NCBI GenBank assembly: GCA_038373885.1
Contig: JAWZYV010013019.1
Coordinates: forward strand, 2,046,001 to 2,110,000
Reading direction: 5' to 3'
Length of the DNA: 64,000 bases
Source of the DNA: Cheiracanthium punctorium
Lineage: Eukaryota > Arthropoda > Arachnida > Araneae > Cheiracanthiidae
A program made the position numbers and the translations under genes. The notes under the pieces are model-generated. The model saw nothing but the letters and a program-made list of their open reading frames with translations, searched no databases and was not told the origin of the DNA. Positions 1 to 11,110 of the stretch are shown one piece after another (position 1 is the first letter of the stretch; each line of letters starts with the position of its first letter).

Positions 1-1135
1 CTCAAATGCAAACGATTTGTTTTATAGTAGCATTCGGGCGAAACTCGCCAAGCATGGCAACGTAAAAAACGGTTTTTTACTTTTGCGGTTACCACTCACT
101 TCAAGCATAAATCTTTTCATGAGGCCAAAGTTCGCCAAACATGACGATCTAAAATCGGTTTTTAATTAATAATTTAACAAGTAATTAAAATTTCAAAATT
201 CTGAGCCTCAGGTGTACATTACCGAAGGAATGGGCTCATATGTTCGAATTTTCAGAGTTCTGCGTCCAGTAGTTTTTTTTTTTTGGACATCGCACGCATG
301 CAGATTTTCAGACATTCATTTTTATTGATATAGATTGGCGCAAAACTGACTAAATTTCCGTGCCATTTCATGTTTTCCAATGCATGTGATTTTGTTTCAC
401 AGTATCATGCTGGCGAAACTCGCCGAGCATAGCATCCTGAAAACGGTTTTTTAATTAATAATTAAAATTTTAAAATTCTGATTCTCAGGTGCACATTATC
501 GGACTCATGGGCTTATATATTCAAATTTTCAGAGTTCTGCGTGCAGTAGGTTTGTCTGGAGACCGCACACATACAGACAGACAGATTTACAAACATTCAT
601 TTTTATTATTATAGATGTAAAAGTTGGCATTTTTGTGTGTTTGAGTGTTTTTGACTCAATCACGCAAAAACCGTAGAACGAATTTGTGTAAAATTTAGAC
701 TGAAAATAGCTTACGCCCTGGATTAATATGCAGTCTACCTTTCATGCATATAGCATAAATAGTTCTATGACAGGTGCGCTCAAAATAATTCTAATACAGT
801 TCTATGTACACCCCTGTAAGTACTATACAAGTTCTAAAACTTTCTCCCCTAATAGAAAGCTACACCATACCTGTGTTTTATATGCTATTTTTTATGCATT
901 TTTCACAAATAGTTCTTTTACAGGGAGACTCATAAGAATTGGATTACGCTCTATGGCATCTCGGTAAATATTGAACCGATTCTCAAAAATGTTTCATGTT
1001 CAGAAAGCTACAATATGCCCGTGTATTATAAGCTACCTTTATCCATTATTTTACATAGTTCTTTTGCAGCGACACTCATAAGAATTACATTACGCTCTGA
1101 AGGCACCTCTAAATACTAAACGGTTTATATGTATA
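1..1135 (-). repeat. Dispersed repeat with a tandem-repeat-bearing half, copy 1
   Basis: This is the reverse orientation of the family complete at 58955-60585. Positions 1-600 hold two versions of the GGCGAAACTCGCC / TTTTTAATTAATAATT segment. Positions 640-1135 hold about three degenerate units with AATAGTTCTTTTACAG, ACTCATAAGAATT and TACGCTCT. The left edge is cut by the window. No coding region was recognised and the class is unknown. Confidence 0.75.
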
Positions 1136-1142
1136 TATATAA

Positions 1143-1700
1143 TGTTAAGAATTTTCGGTTTGTTCTGCCTCCCAGATATTAAAATTATTCTAAAATTCGT
1201 ACCCTACGCGTCAAATAATTAAATTTTGCATTTTGTTGTATCAAAATCGGTTAACTAGAATGCGACGTACGAAGTTTTGGGTTTGCCCATTGGTTAACAT
1301 AGGGTTTTCTAGAAATCTCGAGAAATATTGATGCTAGAGCTTTGGTGATTTAACTTATGGGAACTTATTTTTGACGCCAAATTTGGCGGCATTTCGCCAA
1401 AAAGTCGCCAAGTTTGGCGATATTTCGGTCATTTGGTGCGCTTTTACCAATGGGGCCAGTATTGCTTGTTTTCCTGCATTAATATTGCGCTGTAGCTTAG
1501 TATTACTAATTTCCATTTCCATGGCATAATCAAAATTCGAGCTTTATGCGGGTTCTTCGAGAAATAGCTCCTAGCAGAATTTTCGCTTAGCTTCTGCGAC
1601 ACCTATAAATAGAGACAGGGCAGGCCACCAGAGATAGTTATATTCGATCTATTTATATTCGATTCTTATAAGCTTCACTACTCCTGAGTATTATGGACTA
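1143..1700 (+). mobile_element. Ty3/gypsy LTR fragment (family of 47678-48497 and 49323-50183)
   Basis: It begins TGTTAAGAATTTTC and follows the other two LTRs through GCGTCAAATAATTAAATTTTG, ATCAAAATCGGTTAACTAG, TCTAGAAATCTCGAGAAATA and the TATA box CCTATAAATAG near 1605. The 3' part (R/U5) is missing and no internal region is attached. It is an older, truncated solo LTR. Confidence 0.75.
1605..1614 (+). promoter_or_regulatory. LTR TATA box
   Basis: TATAAATAG lies at the same place in all three LTR copies (here, about 48072 on the minus strand, and a variant near 49720), so it is probably the retrotransposon promoter. Confidence 0.5.
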
Positions 1701-2507
1701 CCTTTTATTTCCCTCTATTCTAAAAAAAGTAGCGGCCGCTGCCGCAAGCTTGTTCTGATATCTCCTTCGAAAGCGTGGGGATTTGAGTTTCGACGAAGGT
1801 GTCCACGAATTCGGAAAATTCCGGGGAAGCCAATAAGTTGACTTAAATTTCGAAATTCGAATTATTTTAGACGATATTAATAAAAAACTGAAAAAATAAG
1901 CATAATGGTTGCCAGGCTAGGCAATTTTCGCCAGCATAAAATCATTCATGCCTTTGCAACAAAGCAATTCCAAGTATGTAGAATCACGTGAAACTGACAA
2001 ACATGAAGTAGAATGACGCCAAATAAAAGTCCGTGATTTTAAAAGTCCGTGACATAAATAAGTCAAAGTGTATTCCACAAAGCTCCCTTAGATAACGGGA
2101 GTTTAGAATTACCGATTATTCGTTTTTCCAAAACAGAATAACTAATTTTAGGTGATTTAAAAAGCGCCCTTTTGGTATCAGGTACAGGTACGATCTAGCA
2201 AAAGACTATCTCTCCAAGCAGGGTAACTCTAAAATGCGTTTTTCAAAATGCTAGCACCCAGTATCTTGAAAATGAAAAATAATTAAAATGCAGATTATAG
2301 TAAAGCCGGTTAGGTTCAGCTTATTTGCTATAGTAAAAATGTTTGGCGGCGTTGACCATGTCATTATAGCAGTTACAGTACAGCTTGGATATTTGTCAGC
2401 GCGGCGAGATGATATATTTCGTGCTGCTAAATACGCCAATCTACAAAGAATTATGTATATGAATACATGGATAATAGTAGGGGAGCCCAATGTGTTTTTG
2501 GGGATTT
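1701..2507. other. Unassigned stretch
   Basis: No recognisable gene. Two complementary open frames of 79 codons at 2251-2527 lie on opposite strands, resemble nothing I know and look like chance. AT-rich, no clear repeat. Confidence 0.5.
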
Positions 2508-3158
2508 ACTCGAGCGCGGCAGATTAACATAGGGGTACCTTGCATCATGCTGTGTACCTCTACCATATACGAGTATAAGTTCTGTGTGTAGGGCCGTGCG
2601 TCTAGGGCAACTCATCAGATTAGTAAAAAAAAAATTGATCGTCAGAAATATTGAAGAGCGTCAGATTAAGATAAGGTGGGTTAATTACTAGCTAAAAAGA
2701 GTACAATCAGAAAATCTGAAGATTTGAGTGTAACGTAAGGGAGTGGAAGAGTTACAAAGTTGCAAAAAAAATAACATTGTCTTGACATTCTCAAGCGCGG
2801 TTGAATTTTTTGTATTTTGAAGGAAATGATGCAAGAATCACGAAAAAAATATAATCTGCCGATTTCCACGAACCGGAGTAATAAAAATACGAGCCAAAGC
2901 AATAAAAATACGAGCTGAATCAATAAAAATCGTCAATGAAGATTAGAGCGTGCAGCTCGATCAATAAGGAACACGCTCTTCGAATTAGTAAAGATGACAA
3001 GGAGTTCTACGTGTCTGGTCCTCAATAAACAAGAACAGCAAATTTTCAGAAAGAATTGAAAAATATCAAATTCAAAGAAGTTTTTGTCAAGTTTTTAATT
3101 CATCATTGAGCTGATCAGGAGATGGCTACTATTTTTAGTAACAAAACAATATATCTAA

Positions 3159-3362
3159 GGACGAGATTCAAGTGAAACACAATTCGAACTTTTTCCGCGC
3201 CGAACAGGGTAAACCTCGAAATATATCAATGTTTCTTATTCAACTGAAACAAACCAATCGTGTTTTGATCACGTGACAGCGCGACAGGTTTGTTCATTGG
3301 AAGCATTCTGCCAAAACGTTCGATTTGAACTCGATCGCCCACGTTTCACTTGAATCTCGCCC
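3159..3362. mobile_element. 204-bp MITE inside the ALTGCD gene
   Basis: Inverted termini GGACGAGATTCAAGTGAAAC and, from the right, GGGCGAGATTCAAGTGAAAC: 19 of 20 match. Flanks are CTAA on the left and TTAA on the right, consistent with a decayed TTAA duplication. It splits IYL from NHDM in the host gene. Confidence 0.75.
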
Positions 3363-3648
3363 TTAATCATGATATGTGTTATGTATATTCAGTTACCAAT
3401 AATAAAGTTACCTCAGCAATCGACCATGAACTCTCATGTCCTGATCATGAAGAAGCAGATACAAAAATTGTATTTTCGGCAAGTCAAATAAAAGAAGATT
3501 CCACAGTTACAAACAGAACGTCAGACACAGATATTGTTGTCATCATGTTGGTCAATATGGAACATCTCCAAGCATCGGTTAAAATATGGATGGATCTTGG
3601 AGTTAACAATGTACGCTGTTATATTGACGTATCTGCTCTCTATGTTAA

Positions 3649-3923
3649 CCCATTTATGCCTAGCGTCCCTTTTTTGGGACGGCATTATCGCTATCATTCG
3701 AAAACGTTATTTATTTTTCCTAGCCTTTATTCGCGAGTATTGAACCTCAATTCCACAAAATATTTTAATATGGCAAGTAGGATGTTGACATTTGAATTTT
3801 TATACATAACGATTTTAAATTAAATCTTCCCTTGTTCAAAAAGTTGACATCAGAAATTTATCAATTACTTCTGGTATTAGCAAAAATCGAAGAAAGTCGC
3901 AAAAATATCCAGGTACGAATGGG
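3649..3923. mobile_element. piggyBac-like 275-bp MITE, copy 1
   Basis: Termini CCCATTTATGCCTAGCGTCC and, from the right, CCCATTCGTACCTGG. It is flanked by TTAA (3645-3648) and CTAA (3924-3927), the latter one base from TTAA. It interrupts the ALTGCD gene after SALY. Confidence 0.8.
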
Positions 3924-4453
3924 CTAAGCTTGGCCCAATAATTTCGCTATCGCTACCAGCTATATACGCGCTAACAGGATGCGATTACAATCCGGCACTT
4001 TACAGATGAGGCATAAAAAAAAAACCTCTGCAAATTTTCATGGGTTCAAATGTTTTTCGGAAGACATTTTCAAATGTAGGCTCAGAGGATCATAATACAG
4101 AAGATTCTTTTGACATTTTACAATCTTCTATGTGTCACTTGTATGGCTTGAAAAAATTAGCTGATGTCAACCTAGAAAGAAAAGAAATCTTTCATAAGAC
4201 CTACAAAGTGTCGGGTGCGTCGCAGCACCTCCTTGCTAATCTGAGCTACGGCAGCATTTATTGCGAACGAAGTATACTGCGTGCTTGTGGAGGAATGCAC
4301 ACAATAAAACTATGATTAACATGTCACCAACAGATTACGGGTGGACAAATGTCGATGGAAAATTTGAAATGAATTGGTTTGTTGGCAATCAGTTACCTGA
4401 TGCATACGAAGATGTTGCCATAACACCAGTTATTGACGAAACTTCAGATTTAA

Positions 4454-4728
4454 CCCATTTATGCCTAGCGTCCCTTTTTTGGGACGGCATTTTCGCTATT
4501 AGTCGAAAACGTTATTTATTTTTCCTAGCCTTTATTCATGAGTATTGAGCCTCAACATTACAAAATATTTTACATGACCAAGTAGGATGTTGATATTTAG
4601 ATTTTTATGCATAATGATTTTATAAGAAATCATCCCTTGTTCAAGAAATTGGCATCAGAAATTTATCTATTATTTCTGTTATCAGTAAAAATCGAAGAAA
4701 GTCGCAAAAATATCCAGGCACAAATGGG
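4454..4728. mobile_element. piggyBac-like 275-bp MITE, copy 2
   Basis: Same length and family as the copy at 3649. Termini CCCATTTATGCCTAG and, inward from the right, CCCATTTGTGCCTGG, with intact TTAA on both sides (4450-4453, 4729-4732). It interrupts the ALTGCD gene after VIDETSD. Confidence 0.85.
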
Positions 4729-4817
4729 TTAAGTATATTTCTTTTTAATACTTTGATAACATGTTATTTATGGAGTCAATGAAATTGTGTTAACGGTTAT
4801 ACCGATTTCTTGTTACA

Positions 4818-5571
4818 GGCCGCATTCGTAAATGCCAAACGAGTTGCACTCGTGCAACGAGTTTCTATCTAAGGTGTTCGTAAAGGAAACTGAGTGCTTT
4901 CAGTTTAAAAACTAGAGCGTTCGTATACAAAACTGGGTGCAATTAGTTTCAAACGAAGTAAACAGAGAATGAATTAGGTTCGTTGAGTTTTACTTTCCGC
5001 GCGTTGTTTTTGTTTAGAAATGGCGTCCGTTGTTATGGAATAGTATGATGTTATGAAAAGTATTTTACGTTTGCTGAAGCTGCTATTAGTTTTTCGAGGA
5101 GCAAATTGAGGCATACGTTAGAAACTGCTACGAAGGTACATACTTTTCCAAAGGTAATCATTTTCTTGTATTTTTCATTTTACTAAATTCAAAAATGCAT
5201 GTTTTAGTGTCGAGATTGAAGTTGATTTAAACCGTTATTTGCGAAATTTGAATTTCTCTTGCTAAATACTTTTGAAAGAATGAAGTTTAAGTTGAAATTT
5301 CTAAATTTTAATCTGTGCACTTCAATGATGGCCATTCTTTCTTTTAAAAATCCTGTTGATTTTATATTGAGTATGTGCTAAAAACTCTCCTCAGCAAAGT
5401 TAACGTATTCGCGAATTGTAAACAAACACGTCTCCTAGGCGACGAAACTCAATAAATTGAAGTTGTTCGTAAAGGCAAAAGAAACTGATAACCACTGACA
5501 GCACTCAACACACGCATTCCAGTTTTCTTACGAAAACTCGTGCAACGAGTTTGTCGTTTACGAATGCAGCC
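4818..5571. mobile_element. Harbinger-like 754-bp MITE
   Basis: Termini GGCCGCATTCGTAAATG and, inward from the right, GGCTGCATTCGTAAACG, then subterminal CTCGTTGCACGAG-type palindromes at both ends. Flanked by ACA on both sides (4815-4817, 5572-5574). The 3-bp duplication is compatible with PIF/Harbinger, though their usual target is TWA. No coding region. Confidence 0.7.
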
Positions 5572-5897
5572 ACAGATACGAAAACTGCAGACAATATTGA
5601 AATATTAGATTTGGATTATGATGATTCTTCGGATGATGACGAAGATTGAAACAAATTTTTTCAATAGGTGTATTTTATTTTAATATTATTTTCTAAAAAA
5701 ATTAAAGTCTAAATATTTAAATAATTTTACGTGCTTTTATTCGTCACATTTTATGGTTATTGAAAAAAAAAAATCATAATTTTCTTCTAGCCGTCAGATT
5801 AATGATACCCGTCAAAATAATCGTCAGATTTTAGGCTACCATGACTGGAATATCAAGTTAAACCTTCTGTATAAAAATCTGACACGCTCGAGTATTT

Positions 5898-6938
5898 CAA
5901 TATGGTGATTTTTTTCTTTTTTTGCATTTTCAAAATTTCGCTACGAGCTTGCGTCACTTCCGAAACGTCAGTCTTTCGAATGGGAGCATTTTTAGGGTTC
6001 ACTTAACATCCCCTCTGAATATCTGACGCGCTCGAAAAGTATAGTATTTCGTCGCTCGTATGTGAGAGCGGCCAAATGGCCTTCCGAACCGCTCTCTGAG
6101 AAAAGACGCGGAGAGAGTTGCGGTAGAAGTAAGGCGCTGCTGATATCACTCCGTTCGCATATTTTTAGTGTGCTTCATGGACAATTTTTTTTTTTTCGCG
6201 CTATCTCTTCCGGATTCTCCCTTAATTTGTTATTTTGGGTTAGTTAATTCATTTTTTTTCAACTTATTATTTTCTTTATTTTTATCGTTTTTCACTACAG
6301 TATTTTTTTTACGAACTAGCGTCAATAATTAAGATGGGAGTAAAATAAGTGTTTCGGAGCTAAAGCAATTACATTTTTCAATATTATGCTATGAAAATAA
6401 ATACTGAAATAAAAAATCAAGGCAACACTTTTGCTAAAACTTATCTTGGTGACGAAATGCAAGACGAAAGATTACTTTTTTTTTTTTTAGTTGCGTGCAT
6501 TGTTTTCATTTGACTGCTGTAAATGCAAATATATTTTAACTTGTAAGGTGCGTCGTATCTGCATATTTAATTTTCGAAATTTATTTTGTGAACCTCCATT
6601 TAAATAACTCACGAGCCGCCACTGAGTCAAAGTAATGAAAAGATCAAATTATACTATAATATTAATTAATTTTTTGTTATTAAACATATATTCTATTTCT
6701 TAAAACTTAATAATTCCTGTTTATTATTTTTAAGTGAATCTTTTTGAACAAAAATCCCTCGTCATCTATAGTCGTATTAGTAATTTAAAGCTATTAGCAT
6801 GTATTTCTTGTTGGCGTAACTTGGTAAGCTTTTAGAATATTTCTACGTGGGAGCTTCATCTATACCCTCAAACACTAAAGCGCTCCACCTCTTATTCTTG
6901 CTTTAGAAAGTGTAACGTCGCAGGTTAAAATTATTTAG
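5898..6938. other. Unassigned stretch
   Basis: No gene recognised. Near 6022 the sequence ATCTGACGCGCTCGAAAAGT resembles the end of the 2508-5893 transposon and may be the end of a second, truncated copy. The rest is AT-rich with T-runs (6186-6197, 6476-6488). Confidence 0.4.
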
Positions 6939-7456
6939 GTTAAAGCACACGAAGGTGTTCTGGGGAACGAACTGGTCGACTGTCTAGCAAAATAGGCAGC
7001 ACTATCTTCCGCTCCTCTCAACAAAATGAACTGCAAGTTTTCTCTATAGACACTAAAGCAGACTTTAACACAAAACTCTCTTAATTATTGGCAACAGGGC
7101 TGGTCATCGAGAGAGAGCAGCACAGGTACATTTAAATTCTTCCCCAAAGTCTCAAATGATTTATGTCTTTCACACAGGAATCCATTCATATATTCTTCGC
7201 AAACCATGGTCCTTTTAATGAATATCTATTCAAAGTAGGCAGGGCTTCTTCCCCACGATGTGTTTGTGTAAAAAAAAAAAAAAAAAATCTAACTTTATGT
7301 ATTATCATGTGCTCTTACAACACGTTACCATTTTTAAAAAACATTCCCAATCTTTACCGGCCTGGACAGACTACATTCTACGTTTTCATAGTTTACAAAA
7401 TAAGATAGTAAAATGCTTATCCTTTCTTGAAAACGACCAATCATCTTTTCAGAATA
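6939..7456 (+). pseudogene. Non-LTR retrotransposon remnant: end of RNase H and C-terminus
   Basis: Conceptual translation gives VKAHEGVLGNELVDCLAK then a stop, the last RNase H block (V-KAH-G--GNE--D-LAK). A Trp/Ser/FFPKV linker follows, then IHIFFANHGPFNEYLF and a cysteine pair, as at the C-terminus of I/R1-type LINE proteins (TGHGPFxxYLxRF). Frameshifts and stops throughout, with an A-run at 7270-7286. Not functional. Confidence 0.6.
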
Positions 7457-7520
7457 CACAACTTTACTTATCTTCGCATTCGGATTCGGATCCAGAATCT
7501 CCGATTTGATTTTCTCACCT

Positions 7521-7521
<1 letters not shown>

Positions 7522-7559
<38 letters not shown>

Positions 7560-7560
7560 G
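7522..7560. repeat. (TG)n(TA)n microsatellite
   Basis: TGTGTGTGTGTG followed by about ten TA repeats. Confidence 0.95.
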
Positions 7561-7949
7561 TAACATTACAAGTCAAAAGCCTATGAAAATCCCATATTTC
7601 TGGAAGTACGCAGTTTAATTCAGTTGGAACAAAGAAATCCGCGTTCAAAAACTGCAATTAATACACGATCCCTTGCAATTCCTTTGTAACTTTGTAAACG
7701 GTCCCTGCAGCCAGCCACATAGGCGTCTTAAAATTCATAACAAACCCTGGGAAAACCGCTGCCCAGTTTTACCTTTTTGCCAATGGTTGCAACTCGTTCG
7801 ATGTCATGTGACATGACGTCCAAAGCTTTTATAAGGACCTGCAACAGATCAGGAGCAGATTTTTGCGTGACTGCAACTGCCTAACAAAGATGTATGGAAT
7901 CATCAAAAAAAAAATCATGTAATCGCAGTTGGAGTTCGATTTATTTCTT

Positions 7950-8115
7950 CCACACTTGGCCGTACTACGACTACAAACAGCAGGCGGCCAGGGTCGGCTC
8001 AAAGCCAGAGTCCCGAGCCAGCCAGGAGACCTCAACACCCTCGCCTTACCACTGGTTCCACGACATAACTTTCCCATAGTGCCCGAATGTTACATATATA
8101 TATATATTCGCATAT
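7950..8115 (+). repeat. GC-rich dispersed repeat with TA tail, copy 1
   Basis: It shares TACGACTACAAACAGCAGGC, GTCGGCTCAAAGCCAGAGTC, GGAGACCTCAACA and GTTCCACGACA with the opposite-strand copy at 62048-62350, and like it ends at GTTACATATATATA. It lacks about 130 bp present in the other copy. Much richer in GC than its surroundings. Class unknown. Confidence 0.7.
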
Positions 8116-8247
8116 ATATTGTATAATCTCAATTTATCCCAGTATAATATTTTACACATTTTATTAATTTATCCAAGTTATGATACCTTTCCAATATTTG
8201 TTTTTTTATTTACTCTTTTTTTTATTACAAATCCCAGTTTTAGCATA

Positions 8248-8330
8248 TGGTGGTGGTCCCCAACCCCCAGTCCGTGGACCGGTATCGGGCCTTAGATCAA
8301 ATAGGACCGGACCGTGTATTAAAAATTATT
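8248..8330 (+). mobile_element. hAT terminal fragment (Charlie-like end)
   Basis: GTGGTCCCCAACCCCCAGTC and GTGGACCGG resemble the 5' end of hAT/Charlie-type elements (CAGTGGTCCCCAACC). No partner end was found. Confidence 0.45.
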
Positions 8331-8499
8331 TATCATAAAATATGTATTAAGTTATGTACAATTATGATTTTTCATATTTCTGTAGTTTTGTTCTTTTCAG
8401 AAACTAAACACAGTGGAAACTCTCTACGGTGAAAAGCCTCACCCTCGGAAACAATAAAACTGATCACCTTATAATGATGGCCAAAGATGGTAAAATATG

Positions 8500-10376
8500 G
8501 TAGTGGTAAAGAGATGCATTTCACCAGTCTGCACATAAGGAAGCTTGAAAATTTCACATATGTCAATCTTCAGTACTTCGTTAGAACTGGTTAGTACCAA
8601 GAGATTTTCTTTAGTACTACTGCTCTACATATTTTAATATCATACCTATAAAGATTTTGCACAATTTTTTCAAAGCTTTAAAAAATTCAATGTAAACTTT
8701 CAAAAAAAATTAACGTAATTCATTTAAATTAATAGCCAACTATTGTAATACCTCCGGACACCTTAAAGTGATACCCCTCTTCTGAGCGATTTTATTCCAT
8801 TGGGAAGTTTGACTGAAAAAAAAAATTTGAATTCAAAACTTGCAGTACGTCTGGTTAAATTTGATGGGTATGAGGGGACAGGACAGGCTTACAGTCCAAA
8901 AAGAGAGGTGAAAATATATAGAATACAATCTAGATAAATCCACGAGCACTCTATGTGGCCTTTAATAGTCACTCTTTAAATTTAGTCATTAACGGCATGG
9001 ATAAGGCATTCTTAGAAGCTTGTAGATTTTATATATTTTTTTAATATGACCCAAAAAACTAATTTTTTTTTTCAAATTTTCAAAAATAGAACATATTAGT
9101 AAAATATATAAAGGGACTAACTTTGAAACCATTTGTATTGTAAAATTACTTAAAACAGCTAACTTAAAACAGCTAACATTAAACTTACTTAAAACAGCTC
9201 AAGTTAAAAAATGCTCTATTATTTATTACTCTACAAAATTTTAAAATTGCATAAATTCGTCAATTGTAGTCAAAAGACTACAATATGCTATAAAACTTAA
9301 ACTGTAAAAAAAAATTTAAGGATTTTCTATCGGCCTTTTAATTATAACGGCTCTGTGGTGTAAGAAAACTGACTGAAGAGATGGATATCCCGGTTAAATT
9401 CGAGTTTAAGCAGACATGTCGCAGAGTCTGACGAGGAAATATTAATTTGATCAAGAAGCACGAAATGTTTCAGTGAAAGATCCTAAATTAAAATTAACAT
9501 AGAATTTTATTTTTATTTTTTTTACAATAGACCATACAATTAATGCCTTGAAATGCAGATTCAATATAATGAGTCATAAAGCAATTATTTTCAGTTTTTG
9601 TACAGCATGTAGGATTTAAAATATGCTTCTAAAAAAGTACTAAAGATATGGAAGTTATGTTGACCAACTGAGATTCAGGGGATGTAAACATGTTTCATCT
9701 AGTAGATGAAATAGTGTTACAGCTTTATTAGGCAAAAAGTAAAGAAGTCCAATTGAAATTTTAAAACTAATTTTAACTCTAGAATTGGCATCAAACCTTA
9801 CTATTGCTATTAAAGAATTTTTCTTCTTTGATTATAAGTGTGGCAAGGGGAAATTGTAGTTTCTCGAAATTAAAGTTAATTAAAAATTTCTTGGGTTCTA
9901 CAATTTTTTAAGACACTGTCGGATTTAGCTGCATTGGCTATTGAACAGCAGAATTAAAATTCACAAAAAGAAAAACTTTTTTTTGAGGCTTATTGTGTCG
10001 CCATGTTTGTAGGCTAAGTTTAATTGCTTCGCTCCTAAAGGACATCACTTCAGCTCCAGTTGAACAACTAATAGGCAGTAATTTTCTGAAGTCCCCCCCT
10101 TACCATCCAAGAACTTTGTAATATTTATAAATCTTCAATGAAAATCGAGTTAAGGCCAATGGACGGAGTATTGCCAGAGTTATTGCTTTTATTTAACGCA
10201 ACACGATAAAAGTTTCCTCATCTTCTAATCATGTGTAATTTCTTATTTTGAACCTTTAGTAACTCCTTTTGCTAACCTCTCCTAACGGCCCGAGATATTA
10301 AGCATAAACTGCATCAAAGAGTGGGCAGCATTTTGTATTTTTGTCCGAGGTGGCAAAACGGCTAGAGACAGCCCTG
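8500..10376 (+). mobile_element. hAT remnant, copy 2 of the 50965-53735 family
   Basis: Several blocks match the element at 50965-53735 in order: GACACCTTAAAGTGATACCCC; GTGAAAGATCCTAAATTAAA near 9474; a stretch ending in a decayed hAT dimerisation segment (AALAIEQ near 9930); and the right end GCATTTTGTATTTTTGTCCG and AGACAGCCCTG at 10330-10376. The left end is lost. Stops in all frames. Confidence 0.6.
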
Positions 10377-10380
10377 CTAG

Positions 10381-10665
10381 AACTAAAACTAATAGATATT
10401 AGTAGAAGGTCCAACTAAATCAGTTTTAGTTTAATGTTCAACTAAAACTAATTTAGTTAAGCTGAGTTAGTTGGACTTTACAACTAAAACTAATAATTGT
10501 TAGTTGAAGATTCAACTAACTGAACTCAACTAAATTAGTTTTAGTTTCTATTCAACTAAAACTAATTTAGTTGTGCATAGTTAGTTGAACCTTACAACTA
10601 TCAACTATGAGTTTAGTTGTCATTTACCTCACAACTAACTAAATTAGTTCTAGTTGTTAGTTTGT
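10381..10665. repeat. Palindromic AACTAA array
   Basis: About eight irregular units of 30-45 bp built from AACTAAAACTAATTTAGTT and its complement, each nearly self-complementary, separated by short spacers such as GGTCC, ACTTTAC and CCTTAC. It starts right after the right end of the hAT remnant. Confidence 0.85.
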
Positions 10666-10699
10666 GATTTGCTGATGTGTAGTTTGTTTGTGTGAAATT

Positions 10700-11110
10700 G
10701 TGTTTAGATTTTAAGATTTTCAAGAAAATTTTCATTTGATTCCCTGTAGTCATTAATTACATTATGCGCAAACAAATATTTACACTGTTTAAAACAATTT
10801 TCAGAAAATCTCAAAATCTAATCAAAACTTTTCAAAAATTGACACTTATAGTTGAGTGACCATTTATCGTATCACCATTTCATTTCAGTTGCGAAAAAAT
10901 ATTTATGCAGTTTGAAACAATTTTTGCAAAATCTCAAAATCTGATCAATTTATTTTTTGACATATAATTTAAGTAGAGATGATCATACAATTATGTCACC
11001 AAATTTCAATTCATTCACCTTAGTCACTATTATGTGGTACGCGAAAAAAAAATTCATGCGGTTTGAAACAATTCACTTAATTTTCTTGAGTCATTTTTAT
11101 GTCACCGCAT
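10700..11110 (-). repeat. Dispersed ~150-bp tandem repeat family, locus 1
   Basis: About 2.5 degenerate units, each with CACCATTTCATTTCA-type, GCGAAAAAATATTTATGC, GTTTGAAACAATTTTTGC and AAATCTCAAAATCTGATC blocks. The same family in the opposite orientation fills 14500-15700. Confidence 0.7.

Larger units (their letters stand above)
3027..5649 (+). pseudogene. ALTGCD-motif transposon protein, broken by stops and four MITEs
   Basis: Pieces in order: about 3027-3158 (LKNIKFKEVFVKFLI, an in-frame TGA, then MATIFSNKTIYL); 3363-3648 (NHDMCYVYSV, CPDHEEADTKI, RTSDTDIVVIML, YIDVSALY); 3924-4449 (LSLPAIYALTGCDYNPALY, a TGA, then CHLYGLKKLADVN, WRNAHNKT after a frameshift, DYGWTNVDGKFEMNWF); and an acidic end at 5575-5649 (DDSSDDDED, stop). 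A possible intron with GTATAT and TTACAG ends lies near 4733-4819. The motifs EEADTKI, RTSDTD and ALTGCDY belong to a widespread animal family of uncharacterised, often multicopy proteins (recalled, not searched). The RTSDTD-IVVIML strand recalls PIN/FEN nuclease cores, which is only inference. Function unknown; this copy is dead. Confidence 0.65.
2508..5893 (+). mobile_element. Unclassified DNA transposon with 4-bp target duplication
   Basis: The ends are inverted: ACTCGAGCGCGGCAGATT at the left and, read inward, ACTCGAGCGTGTCAGATT at the right. Both are flanked by ATTT (2504-2507 and 5894-5897). CGTCAGATTA-type motifs recur just inside both ends (near 2640-2670 and 5790-5830). The body holds a broken gene with the ALTGCD motif. 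Four MITEs (204, 275, 275 and 754 bp) sit inside, so the original element was about 1.9 kb. Sola and Academ elements also make about 4-bp duplications, but I see none of their transposase motifs. Confidence 0.65.

Noticed and set aside
2251..2527. Complementary 79-codon frames on both strands
   Set aside because: No recognisable motif; overlap on opposite strands suggests chance.
7334..7657. 107-codon minus-strand frame
   Set aside because: It runs through a TA microsatellite and is antisense to the LINE remnant.
8400..8570. Tigger-like MITE (CAGTGGAAACTCTCTACGGT)
   Set aside because: The supposed right end near 8540 does not match the left one well enough.
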